Position numbers and translations under genes: made by a program | Notes under the pieces: model-generated | What the model was told of the DNA's origin: nothing | Seen by the model: only the letters and a program-made list of their open reading frames with translations | Databases searched by the model: none | Shown: one piece after another, positions 1 to 9,321 of the stretch | Layout of the letters: every line of letters starts with the position of its first letter | Position numbering within the stretch: position 1 is the first letter of the stretch | DNA from: Willaertia magna | Lineage: Eukaryota > Heterolobosea > Eutetramitea > Acrasida > Naegleriidae | Length of the DNA: 10,807 nucleotides | NCBI GenBank assembly: GCA_902984215.1 | Contig: CADWAF010000111.1 | Location: 1-10,807 of the forward strand | Direction of reading: 5' to 3'

Positions 1-24
1 AATAGTGATAGATTGTTATGTCTA
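1..24. repeat. Left copy of 24-bp direct terminal repeat
   Basis: These 24 bases are identical to the last 24 bases of the window (10784-10807). The repeat occupies exactly both extremities, which is what an assembler leaves when a contig closes on itself. It includes the ATG of the F-box/LRR gene (18-20). A chance 24-base match is not credible. Alternatives to circularity are a tandemly repeated locus or two members of a gene family with conserved starts. Confidence 0.95.
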
Positions 25-1596
25 ATATTTGTAAAAAAAGAAAAGTTGAAACACATTTATTGTGGAATGAACAAATTTTATTTGAAATTGCTGGATTTAT
101 TAAACATTTAAAAGATTTTTTACATTTAGCAGAAACATGTAGAGATTTTTATAATTGGTTAATTAATAATGAAATTGCTTTAAATTTAATGTTTAAAAAT
201 TATCGGTTTAATAAATTACCAAAAGTTATTCCGAATTATTTATTAAATAATTTAAAATATTTAATTATTGATGAAATAACAGAAGAACAAATAAATTTAT
301 TTAAAAAACTTGAACATTTAGCTGTTGTTGATGATTTAAAAAATTCAAATTTAGAAATTTTTACAAAATTAAAAAGTTTGGAAATATGTTTAATTGAAAA
401 TTTAAATTTTGAATTAATGAAAGAAAATTTAGAAGAATTAATTATAGATTATTCAAAAGATTTAAAAGATGAACAAATTAAATGTTTAAAGAATTTAACA
501 AGTCTTAATATAATTTTTTGTGAACAAATTACTGGTGATTGTTTACAATATTTTCCAAAATTAAAGAAATTAAAAGCTAAAGGGTTAGGTATTATAAAAG
601 ATGACAATATTGTAAACTTTTATAATTTAGAATATTTAGATTTAGGCTGTTGTAAAAATTATATTTGGAAAATGTTTAGAAAAATTAATATATTTAAAAA
701 AATTAAATTTACAAGGTAACTTTATTAAATATTATTATTTTGAAAACTTATTACAATTAGAAAAATTAAATTTAACTAAAGTTTCCTTTTCTGACATTTC
801 CAAATTAAAATTACCAAAAAGTTTAAAAATATTATATATTGGTATTACAGATATTAATGATGAACATTTAAAAAATTTAGAAAAATTAAAGTATTTAGAC
901 ATTTGCGAAACAAAATATATTTATGGAAAGTATTTTAACAATTTTAAACAATTAACTCACTTAGATGCACAAGGGTCTGAAGTTAGAGGTGAGAATTTAA
1001 CATTTTGTAATAAATTAAAATATTTAAATATACTCAATTGTGACAATATTGAAGGAGCTAAATTATCAGAAAATATTGAACATTTAGAAATTGGTGATAA
1101 TGAAAAGTGTGTAATTACTGATAATTATTTTATAAATTTAAAGAAATTAAAATATTTAATAATTGGAGCAAATAACAACGTGACAGATAATATTTTTTTA
1201 CATTTAAAGAATCTTAAATGCTTATTTTTAGATACAGAATGTAATGAAATTAAGGGTGATAATTTTAAAGAATTAAAGAATTTAAAAGAATTACAAATTT
1301 CACGAAATGTTAGTGAAGAAAATTTAAACACATTGACAACGTTAAAATATTTAAATGTTTCTTTCAATTCAAACTTTACAGGACAATGTTTATTGAATTT
1401 AACACAATTACAAGAATTTACTTACAAAGATGCCGAAGTTGAGTTGGATTTTGCAAAGAAAGATTTAAAAAAATTAATTGAAAATTTAAAATACGGTAGA
1501 TTATTCACTTTACATGGCTACAAACACAACGAAGATGAAGATGAAGTTGATGAAGACCTAGAAGAAGAATCTAATGATTATGAAGAAGAGGAATAA
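18..1596 (+). CDS. F-box/leucine-rich-repeat protein, one frameshift
   Basis: Probable substrate-recognition subunit of an SCF (Skp1-Cullin-F-box) ubiquitin ligase; role inferred from architecture. Residues about 14-60 look like an F-box: a hydrophobic helix around NEQILFEIAGFI, then FLHLAETCRDFYNWL. The rest is a run of roughly 24-residue leucine-rich repeats of the LxxLxxLxxLxL type (for example LTSLNIIFCEQITGDCL), closing in an acidic tail with D/E runs. The first frame runs 18-719 and the second, open from 646, ends at 1596. The switch lies between 646 and about 675. An internal repeat at 910-930 encodes KYIYGKYF where this site reads NYIWKMF, which points to loss of two bases, giving about 526 residues when whole. 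There is no other break, and all twelve or so glutamines are CAA, so the standard code applies. The frameshift may be an assembly error or a recent lesion. No cysteine-rich or membrane segment is seen. Confidence 0.82.
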
Positions 1597-1598
1597 AT
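1593..1598 (+). promoter_or_regulatory. AATAAA overlapping the stop codon, possible poly(A) signal
   Basis: The hexamer AATAAA contains the TAA stop of the F-box/LRR gene. Signals overlapping a stop codon occur in compact eukaryotic genomes. In sequence this AT-rich the hexamer is also common by chance, so this is only a candidate. Confidence 0.25.
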
Positions 1599-1649
1599 AT
1601 TGGCAATTTATAATTCAATTTTATTACTATTGTGCCCGGTATATTTATT

Positions 1650-2021
1650 TTATATTGTAGCAATATTGTAAACAACACCTATGGCATGTTGATAATCTAA
1701 ATATTTATTTTCAACTTTTAAGAATAAATCATTTCATTTTATTCTAATTTCTGTTTTTAAATGTTAATTAAAATAAATGTCTACAAAAAAGTCATTACTT
1801 CTTAATAGCTTTTGTAAATTATTTTTAAAATAAATTAATGATTTAAACCCTTTAACATTCTTAAAATAAACAATATAATGCCATCCTCCAGTAACTATTG
1901 TATTAAACTTTAATGTTGATGAATATTGTAAAGATAAACAATGTGCCTTAACATTCCCAAATTTGCTGAACAAATTAGATGTATTCATCTTAATGCAATT
2001 CAAAACGGTTATTGGAGAAAA
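1650..2021 (-). pseudogene. Remnant of an RRM-like RNA-binding protein gene
   Basis: Read on the minus strand, the frame is open from 2021 to a TAA at 1764-1766, with an ATG at 1986-1988. It continues in the same frame past that TAA and past a TGA at about 1737-1739 to a TAA at 1650-1652. The segment NLFSKFGNVKAHCL followed about 25 residues later by GGWHYIVYFKNVKGFKSLI has the spacing and character of an RNA-recognition motif: helix 1 and strand 2, then an RNP1-like strand. The first strand (RNP2) is poorly preserved. A ribosome-biogenesis RRM protein such as Rrp7 is one possible source, but I cannot name the family securely. The continuation past the stops still reads like protein (LDYQHAIGVVYNIATI), which argues for a decayed gene, not a chance frame. 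It is convergent with the F-box/LRR gene. Confidence 0.4.
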
Positions 2022-2040
2022 TTATTATAATAATTCAAAG

Positions 2041-2450
2041 ATGGAAGAAGAAAAATTATATTTAAACACAGTTTTATATTTTTTTTAAAATTATAATTCC
2101 TGAAAAAGAATGTATGTTATTATTATTAGAAGGATATTTTTTTAAAATTTGTATAGACTTTTCTTATTGTTTTTAAAACTGGTGCTAAAACTGTTTTATG
2201 TTTAATAGATGAATTACAAGTTAAAAGTTATTTAATTAATAAAATTATAGTAAAATTAGATAATAAATCCGAATTTTTAAACAAAGAAGTAAAAAATATT
2301 GTTTAGAACAAAATATTAAAATTATTTATGAAACTTCAAATATTTTATAAAATTAAAGCTTTATAAAAAGAGTTAACAAAACTATTAAAACTACTCTTAA
2401 ATCATATATTATATTTAATTCTACAATGATTAAAAGTATTATTATAAATT
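2041..2450 (+). pseudogene. Unrecognised, heavily decayed coding remnant
   Basis: Short protein-like stretches succeed each other in changing frames: MEEEKLYLNTVLYF from 2041, then IIIPEKECMLLLLEGYFFKI around 2090-2160, then TGAKTVLCLIDELQVKSYLI around 2178-2240 continuing to about 2302, then EQNIKIIYETSNIL around 2307-2347. They are separated by stops and frame changes. The codons look like those of the F-box/LRR gene (TTA, AAA, GAA, AAT), which suggests a former gene. I recognise no family; a vague resemblance of NTVLYF and TGAKT to helicase motif I is not enough to call. It points away from the RRM-like remnant. Confidence 0.3.
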
Positions 2451-2527
2451 ATTTTTATATATAATAATATATTTTCATTTTATTATAAAGTATTCTCTAT
2501 AATATTTATATGATAATTTTATTTTTA

Positions 2528-2652
2528 AAATAAAAAGAAAATAATAATAAAAAAAGAATAAGAAGAAAAATAAAAGAATAATAATAAAGAAAAGTAAAAT
2601 AAAGAAGAAAATGAAGAAATTTTTATTAAAAAAAGAAGAAAATTAAAGAGAG
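2528..2652 (+). repeat. Purine-rich low-complexity tract
   Basis: About 125 bases are dominated by A and G on the plus strand, made of degenerate AAGAAA, AATAAT and AAGAAG units, with scattered T. It may be expanded low-complexity sequence or the ghost of a lysine-rich coding end. No continuous frame crosses it. Confidence 0.55.
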
Positions 2653-2786
2653 TTATTTAAAAATTAATAATTTATATTTTTTAATAAATTATTATTTTAA
2701 ACACTATAATATAATAATTTTATACATATATGTATGTTTTTATAAAATTATAAAAAAATTTAGTTTAAATAGTATTAATTATATAA

Positions 2787-2842
2787 AAACTTATAAAAAT
2801 AGATATTAATATTTAATAATTAATATCTATTTTTATAAGTTT
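2787..2842. repeat. Perfect inverted repeat, 24-bp arms, 8-nt loop
   Basis: The left arm 2787-2810 and right arm 2819-2842 are exact reverse complements, separated by 8 bases. Pairing stops cleanly at the outer edge. The arms contain a few G and C bases, so this is not merely alternating A and T. It could be a tiny foldback element or a cruciform-forming site; no adjacent intact gene suggests a termination role. Confidence 0.85.
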
Positions 2843-4842
2843 ATTTATAGTAGTTTGTTGGGGTATATAATAAAAAATATAAAATTAATTTAAAACAATT
2901 TTTTCATCAAACAATTAAAATAAAATTGTCTATAATTTTAAGTCTTTAAATTAAAAATATTTAATTTTTAAATATATATATATAATTTATAAAAATAATT
3001 AGTTAATTTAAATTTTTTTTAAAAATTTCATATATTTATTTATTTTATAAATTTTTAATTTATTAAATAAATAAACTAAAATAATTATTAAAACAGAGTT
3101 TATAATTTTTTTTAATAAAACTTTAAGAAAAATATTTTAATAAATATAAAATAAATAATAATTTCGTATTGATTTTTTTATAAACATTCAATAAATAGTT
3201 TTTAAAGCCACATTAATAATAATCCATTACTCATTTTCTTCCATAAATTGGCATTTATTAATATTGTTATAGCTATTAACAATAAATTTAATATCATTTA
3301 ACTTAATACTTCATTTAAAATTTTATTTTTTATTTAATAATTCTTATAAATTCAATATATTTTAATTATCTTAAATTTAATATATAAAATATCTACATTT
3401 TTAAACTAGTTAAAATTATTAAATAAAAATTTTAATTGACTAATGTTTATAATTTTAAAAATATAATTAATAATTTAAAAACTTACAATTTAAACCATAA
3501 TTATAAATATTATTATTTTTAATTAAAATTAAAATATTTTTAATACTTGGATCAATATTTTTAATTTTTTTTATAAAAAATATATATATTTAAAATAATT
3601 TTTATTAAGTATGTACTAATATTAATATTTAAATTTATTATATTAATATATAATACTTCAAATAATAAATCTACATTATTAATTAATAAATTTAAATTAT
3701 TTATATTATTTTTAATATCTTTTAAAATGTAATTATTAATGTTAAAATAATAAAATATATTATTTTTAATAATTCTTCTTATTAAATTGTTATATAAATT
3801 ATAATTTATATTTTGTAATATATTTGAAGTAAATAATAAAATATTTTAAAATTATTTATATCTTTTTAAATATTATTAATACTATTATTTAAAACAAAAA
3901 AAATAAATTTATATAAAATAATTTAAAAAAATATGAAAATAAAAATTATTTTAAGATATTTTAAATTTATATAAATTTTTTAAAATTAAAAAATCAGCAC
4001 ATAATAAATATTAAAATTTAATAAAAAAATTAATTAAGAAAATTATTAAAAAAAATAAATTAAATTTATTTTTTTATTATTAAATTTATAAAATCATTCT
4101 TATATATTTAAAAAACCTGTTTTAGTTAAATTTTAATATAAATTTTTAATTATTTCTCTTTTATTTCATCTTTTTTTAAATTATTTTGTTTAAATTAAAT
4201 ATTAAATTATTTTTATTAACATTCATTTTATCTTCTTTTTTGTAATATAATTTTAAGTATATTGTTTATTATATTAAAAATTAAAAAAATATAAAATTTC
4301 AGTAATTTTTTTAAAAAAAATAGAAATACATATTTATTTTTATTAAATATTTTATAAACAAAGATTTAAAGGTAAATTAAAATAAAAAAATTATTTTTAC
4401 TTAATAGTTTATAAAATTATTTATATTTATTTTTTTCTTTAATTCTATCTATATTTTCTTTTAAAAAATATAAAATTAATCAAATTTTAACTAAATAAAA
4501 AAATCTAATAAATCATTTGTTTTCTAAAAATAGAGAATACTTATTCAATTTTAACATTTTTACATGCGCACAAATTATAGTAAGTTTTTTTATTTAAAAA
4601 CTGTATAAATTTATACTATTTTTAATTTTTTTTAGTTTACCTAAAATTATTTATTACTAAATGCTTAAAAGTTATTAAATTTTCTTGTATTCACAGTTAT
4701 AAGACTATTAAAAGAGTAAAGATTTTAATAAAATTTATTATGTAAACAATTATAATGTCAATTTCACATATAAAAAGATGAATGAGAATTGTATATTTAA
4801 TTAAAATGTTTATATTATTGTCTTGTTTTATTTTTTTTTAAA

Positions 4843-5318
4843 AAAAATGTTAACTTTGATTCTATTTTAAATAAAATCTTTACAAAACATCTACTAACCA
4901 AAGATACTGCTTTCGTTGAAAAATATGTGAAGATTTTATATGTATTAAGTTCTTAAAAAAGTGTTTTTTTTAGGCATTGAAATTAAAAATTATATTTTTA
5001 AATACTTTTAACAATCCTTTAAAACCCAAATGAATTAAAATAGAACTATTTTTAACTATTAATGTTTATAAACTTATAAAATTCATTCTATATTTACTTT
5101 CATCTGATTACAGTTTGATTAAAATTTTAAATAACATTATTGAATACAGTAAAAACAATAAAATTATTTTTCTTAAAGTTGATATTAATTTATTCAAAAA
5201 AATATACAAAGTAAAACCTTTTAAGCATTAAAAAGATAAACTCTATATAATTAATGATCTGTAACATGTTTTCAAAATGGTTTGTTTTTATGTTTAAAAT
5301 TTTTTTTGTATATTTTAA
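4843..5318 (+). pseudogene. Decayed gene of unknown family with a tiny intron
   Basis: Exon 1 reads from about 4843 to 4941 and includes NKIFTKHLLTKDTAFVEKYV. A GT-AG interval (4942-4973) then joins, in frame and at a codon boundary, to exon 2, which starts with ALKLKIIFLN at 4974. Exon 2 has one TGA (5031-5033), then an open stretch containing YKLIKFILYLLSSDYSLIKI and NNKIIFLKVDINLFKKIYKV. It then passes in-frame TAA codons at 5229, 5262 and 5295 and includes HVFKMVCFYV. The frame is kept for about 115 codons after the intron, so this is a former gene and not noise. The long amphipathic helices are not diagnostic and I do not recognise the family. The TGA lies in KPK*IKI, where a tryptophan is possible. 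It is embedded in the AT-rich tract. Confidence 0.42.
4942..4973 (+). other. Candidate 32-nt spliceosomal intron
   Basis: It begins GTATTAAG and ends in a T-run followed by AG. It falls exactly between two codons, and removing it connects two protein-like frames without a stop. Its size agrees with the 38-nt candidate in the transposase gene. Confidence 0.4.
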
Positions 5319-5360
5319 AATTAATTAAGGTTACTTTTTTTGAACAAGAAAAATTTAATA

Positions 5361-5480
5361 ATTTAAAACTAGATATAAATGTTATTTATGTTAAAAGTTG
5401 TTAATTAAAAAATAGATATTATTTAAAACTAGATAATACAAATGTTATTCATATTAAAAATTATTAATTAAAAATTTTTT
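5361..5480. repeat. Diverged tandem duplication, about 60-bp period
   Basis: Two adjacent copies start ATTTAAAACTAGAT at 5361 and 5421 and both run through AATGTTATT to TTAATTAAAAA. They differ by a few substitutions and small insertions. Confidence 0.75.
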
Positions 5481-5485
5481 AAATT

Positions 5486-5549
5486 TTAACATATAAAAAT
5501 ATATATAAATTAATAATTTAACATATAAAAATATATATAAATTAATAAA
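5486..5549. repeat. Tandem duplication, 32-bp period
   Basis: The block beginning AACATATAAAAATATATATA occurs at 5488 and again at 5520. The first 29 bases are identical, so this duplication is younger than the neighbouring 60-bp one. Confidence 0.85.
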
Positions 5550-6430
5550 TAATAAATTTATAATAAATTTTTAATTTAATTTTTAACAAAAAAATTAAAA
5601 AAATAAAACTTTATTAATTATTATTATTATTATTTTTTATTATTTAAATTATAAATATTATTATTAAAATTACAAAATATTTTATACATATATTTAATAT
5701 TAAAAATATTTATTATTTATATTAAAAATAATATAAAGTTTTGTTATATAAAAATAATAATTATATATAAAAAAAATATTTTTAAAAATTATAAAAATTA
5801 TTAAAAAATATTTTTTAAAAAAAATTTATTATTTAATAAGAAAATATTTAAAAAAAATTATAAAGTAAATAATTATAAAAAAATTGTAATTTTAAAATTA
5901 AAAAATAATTTATAAATAATTTTAAATATAAACTACATAAAAATATATTTATTTTTTATTAAATATATATAATAATATTTTAATTGAATTATATATATAT
6001 ATATAAATATTAAAAAATATTTAATAATATATAAAATATAAATAATTTAAAATTACTAATTTTTTTAGAAAACTAGTTTTATAATTAATTATAAAAATAT
6101 TTTTATAATTCTTTAATATTAATTTTTTTTCTTATTAATAAAAACAAATAAATTATTATTAAAAAGTTTAATAAAAATGATTGTATAAATAATAATAATT
6201 TGAATATAATTAAGATTTAAAAATTTATATACAATTAAAAATTTAAATAAAACTAAAAAATAAAAAAAATTTCTTAATAATTTAATTTATTTATTAAATC
6301 ATTAATTTTAATAAAAATAAAATTATTTATTTATTTCTAGAAGTTTTGAATTTTTTTTAATAGTTTTTTTATTTAGTTAAGCTTTAATATTAACTTTAAT
6401 TATAAACACTACAAACAAAAAAAACAATTA
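5550..6430. other. AT-only tract, nothing recognisable
   Basis: Nearly pure A and T, with TAT and TTA runs and a short TA repeat at about 5990-6004. No reading frame, RNA gene or conserved motif is visible on either strand. A palindrome AAAACTAGTTTT lies at about 6069-6080. Composition changes abruptly near 6430, where the putative transposon begins. Confidence 0.75.
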
Positions 6431-6434
6431 TAAG

Positions 6435-6444
6435 ACTAGTTTTC
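6435..6444 (+). repeat. Possible left terminal inverted repeat of a DNA transposon
   Basis: ACTAGTTTTC here is the exact reverse complement of 10565-10574. Beyond it, the reverse complement of 6435-6488 and the right end (10537-10574) share GAGCTA, CC, TTAGG and AAAACTAGT in the same order, with length differences. It sits just outside the hairpin cluster and the two divergent genes. Ten bases in AT-rich DNA is weak, and no target-site duplication is obvious. Confidence 0.25.
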
Positions 6445-6480
6445 CAACTTTTTATTTTTCTTAGAAATTCCTAATGAATG

Positions 6481-6660
6481 GCTAGCTCTTTATTTTTTAT
6501 AAAAGAACTAGCTTTTTCGGCTTATTATTTTTTTAGCTGGCTATTTTTAAAAAACAGCTAACTAATGTTCAAAAATAAATATTACCTTCTGTAGGTGGTC
6601 ATTTTTTAAAAATAAACAACTACCCAAAAAACAAAATAAGTGTTTATTTTATAAAAAACA
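6481..6660. repeat. Cluster of four imperfect inverted repeats
   Basis: Four foldbacks follow each other: 6481-6512 (GCTAGCTCTTT against AAAGAACTAGC), 6534-6564 (TAGCTGGCTATTTTT against AAAAAACAGCTAACTA), 6591-6623 (GTAGGTGGTCATTTTTT against AAAAATAAACAACTAC) and 6641-6660. The two middle ones meet at a T-run/A-run centre and carry GTAGNT- or TAGCTG-like outer bases; the first keeps TAGCT-like outer bases around an AT loop. Mismatches are nearly all C or G on one arm facing what would be T on the other, as expected from AT-biased mutation of once perfect stems. The cluster lies directly beyond the 3' end of the minus-strand gene. Such a subterminal array resembles the transposase-binding repeats of CACTA-type elements. 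Confidence 0.6.
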
Positions 6661-6706
6661 AGAGTACAAAAGGAAATAGTCATTACTATTAGTAATATTT
6701 TTACTA

Positions 6707-8035
6707 TCAATTAAACGACTTAACAGTCTAATCACGTACTATATGTTTTTTTACATCTTTTTTATTTTCCCTTAAATCTTCTCCACTTACATTAATCATT
6801 AAGTTAGTTGCTTTCAATGTTGGATTAATGTGTTTTCTAATTTCAATATTTTGTTCTAGAAAAAATATCTTGGTATTTTCTTTAGCTGTCTTAAGTATTA
6901 CATTAATTTGTTGCTCATTTAATTTAACATAATCACTCCACTCATCGTTAACAGCAACATCTTTGTTGCTTCTTTTAGTACCAAGCATCTTGTATTTAAT
7001 GTTTTCTAAAACTTGGTAATATGTTTTTAAGATAGTAATTACATTTTCCATAACTCTTCCCTTTTATTACAGAACTAACACTTTACTGTCTTCTTTGCTT
7101 ATTAAAACAACACTTTCTGACAACCTGAACTTTGGTTGATTATTTGTTTTTTTTATAGAATTAATGAATTTCTCAGTAAAATCTTTACCTTGAAAGAATA
7201 ACTAAAACCATTTATAGTATTTCTGCATCATCATTTTCTAATTTCTCTCCTTAAACTCTTTATGTTTATACTGTTCTAATTCTCTTTGCAGTTTAATTAA
7301 TGCATTATTAATGTTTTCTTTATCCTTTATGGTTAATTGATGATTGAATCTTTTCCTTTCCAATTCTTGTCTTAATTATAGTAATTCATCATTAAGAACA
7401 TTGTTCTCTAAATCAGTTGCATTAATCTTTGCTTTTTTCTTCTTTAGTTGTGACTGTAGGTTAGCAAATACTTCTACAAAAAATGATTTATGAACTAATT
7501 GGTACTTCCAACAAATAGTTGTTGGTAAAGAATTAACAATGTCAACTAAGGCTCCTTCTTCAAGCATGGTCAAATCAATTAATGGTTATTCTACTTGATT
7601 TTTATCAATTACTATCTTAACAAAATTGCCTTCTGCAATTTTTTTGCCTTCTTTGAATAAAACTAGTTCATTGATTTTTTTTAGTTTAAACAAATGCTTT
7701 ATTTGTTTTTCCTTTACAAATTCTTTGTAATCAATACTTTATTCTTTCTCTTTAACTTTTTCAAGGTCTTTTATTATTTTTAGAACTTTGTTATTGTTTT
7801 TAGACATTTTAAGTGGTGTTACAGGAATAGTTTTTAAATCATCTAAGTGTTCAATAATCAATTTGTTGTATTTTAAACACAAGCTTACATGATAAGGCTT
7901 TTTTTAATATGATTTATATCTTAGAATATGATCTTTAATTAATTTATAGAACTCTTTCAGTACTTTTAAATTAATTAATTGAATAATATCTTTTGTATTG
8001 CTTTTTAAATTTGTAACATCGTAATCATAAATGAA
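6707..8035 (-). pseudogene. Long frame broken only by TAA/TAG; unrecognised coiled-coil protein
   Basis: One frame reads without any indel from about 8035 down to a TGA at 6707-6709. The first ATG in it is at 7805-7807 (MSKNNNKVLKIIKDLEKV), giving 366 codons, but the preceding stretch (HLDDLKTIPVTPLK) also looks coding. From that ATG there are five in-frame TAA (starting at 7741, 7588, 7378, 7069 and 7066), three TAG (7240, 7204, 6730) and no internal TGA; two more TAA lie upstream (7906, 8038). Each suits glutamine in context, for example DELL*LRQELE and KYYKWF*LFFQG. About 17 ordinary CAA/CAG codons are also present. Recognisable parts are a conserved-looking LTMLEEGALVDIVNSLP segment (about 7573-7520), a coiled coil (about 7470-7230) and a K/E-rich end. 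Family unknown. It may be a transposon accessory or DNA-binding protein next to the divergent transposase, or an unrelated captured gene. Composition is less AT-rich than the F-box/LRR gene. Confidence 0.6.
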
Positions 8036-8723
8036 TTATTAACATGTAGAACAACATTTATGTTACTATTATTTTTAATTATTAATTTTAATATACCTAA
8101 GAGTAAAATAGATTTACTTTTAAAAATTATTAATTGTTTTTTACCTAAGAATAATAATTTACTGAAAAATCGAAAAGATTTATTTAAAAATGTTAACAAT
8201 ATTTATAGTATAAATAAAGTTTATATATGTAAGAGATGTAGTACTACTAGTATTATATCTAAATATAGTAGGTGTTTACAAATTTTAGAATAGTTTTTTA
8301 TTACAATAGTTTAAAGGAATAATTAAAAGGTTTATTAACTAAATATTGTTTTAAAGAGAAAATTAAGTTTTTTACGGATAAATATAAAGAAGATAAAGAC
8401 TTTTATCAAGATGTTTACGACGGTGATAATTTTAAATATGGAAAAAGTTTACTTAGAATTAATTTTATTGTATTAAATTTTAATTGTGATGGAATAAGTC
8501 CTTTTAAATCATCTACTTACTCTTTATGGCCTTCCTTTTTTACAATTTTAGACATAAAGAAGGAAGAACGATATAAAATGGAAAATTTATTATTTACTAG
8601 AATTTAGTTTGGTAATTCTAAACTAAATAATATTTATTTTAATTACCTAATTAAAAATATACTAGCTTGTGAGGAAGAAATTGATTGTAATATTAATTAC
8701 AAGCTTTATGGAGATTTTAAAAG

Positions 8724-8761
8724 GTAAGTTTTATTTAATTTTGTTTTATTATATTATATAG
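8724..8761 (+). other. Candidate 38-nt intron in the transposase gene
   Basis: GTAAGT...ATATAG, T-rich throughout. Splicing joins AG|T (Ser) and moves from frame 1 to frame 0, producing VKCSVVSSVLNLSANI. That fits the block I expect between the WFG motif and the NGYxxCxxC motif. Without splicing the frame stops at once. Confidence 0.6.
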
Positions 8762-9160
8762 TGTTAAATGTTCTGTTGTAAGCTCTGTTTTGAATTTGTC
8801 TGCTAATATATAATATGACAGATCACAATGGCTATCACAATTGTAGCTATTGTAATAATAAAAGGGAATACATTGGAAAAAGGCATGTGTTTCCAATAGA
8901 ATTAAGTGTAAAACCAAGAATTAAAGCAAAGATTAATTATATTTGTAATCACTATCATTTAAATGATTACGAAATTGATGATATTAATGACAAAACTTCT
9001 TTTTTAAGATTAAAAGCTTTTAAATAAATCAAAAGCCAATATATTGATCCAATGCATTAATTTTCAGATGTATTTAAGTGTCTCTTCAAGTTGTGGTTTA
9101 GTGAAAGTATGAAGTATAATTCTTCAGGCAAATTAGGAAAAACAGAGTTGGATTTACTTG

Positions 9161-9321
9161 GTAATTTATTTATTTTATTTTTATTTATTTATTTTAATTC
9201 TATTTTTATTTTTTTTATTATTTTTTTTTTATTTATTTATTTATTTTTATTTACTTATTTATTTATTTACTTTTTATTTTTATTTAATTTATTTATTTAT
9301 TTATTAATTTACTGTTTAAAG
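9161..9321 (+). other. Candidate 161-nt intron filled with TTTA repeats
   Basis: It starts GTAATTT straight after ...TELDLL and ends TTTAAAG. Removing it joins G|AT (Asp) and shifts frame 1 to frame 0, which is the frame used from 9322 to 10189. This leaves only a short gap before VPFLFKKN. It is more likely a small intron expanded by a microsatellite than an originally large one. Confidence 0.5.
9162..9310 (+). repeat. TTTA/TTTTA microsatellite
   Basis: About 150 bases of imperfect TTTA and TTTTTA units with occasional C. In one frame it gives a meaningless Phe/Leu/Tyr-rich tail that should not be read as a membrane protein. Confidence 0.85.

Larger units (their letters stand above)
2460..4835. 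other. Extremely AT-rich gene-free tract
   Basis: Almost entirely A and T, with frequent TAA in all frames and no reading frame that looks coding on either strand. It contains a purine-rich tract and one strong hairpin, listed separately. A slightly less AT-rich patch at about 3165-3260 and another near 4560-4600 show no recognisable gene or RNA. No tRNA B-box-like sequence or rRNA-like stretch was seen. Confidence 0.8.

Noticed and set aside
1125..1367. Minus-strand frame of 80 codons
   Set aside because: It is the antisense of the leucine-rich repeats, starts at TTG, and has no independent coding character.
18..1596. Ciliate-type code for the whole window
   Set aside because: The F-box/LRR gene has about twelve CAA glutamines and no TAA/TAG in frame over more than 500 codons, which a genome with reassigned stops would not show.
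2787..2842. Bacterial-type transcription terminator
   Set aside because: The stem is AT-rich, no intact gene precedes it, and the window is eukaryotic.
8005..8199. Minus-strand frame of 64 codons
   Set aside because: It overlaps the transposase N-terminal region antisense and lies in a different frame from the long minus-strand gene.
8735..8917. Minus-strand frame of 60 codons
   Set aside because: Antisense to intron 1 and the NGYxxCxxC region of the transposase, which has the recognisable motifs.
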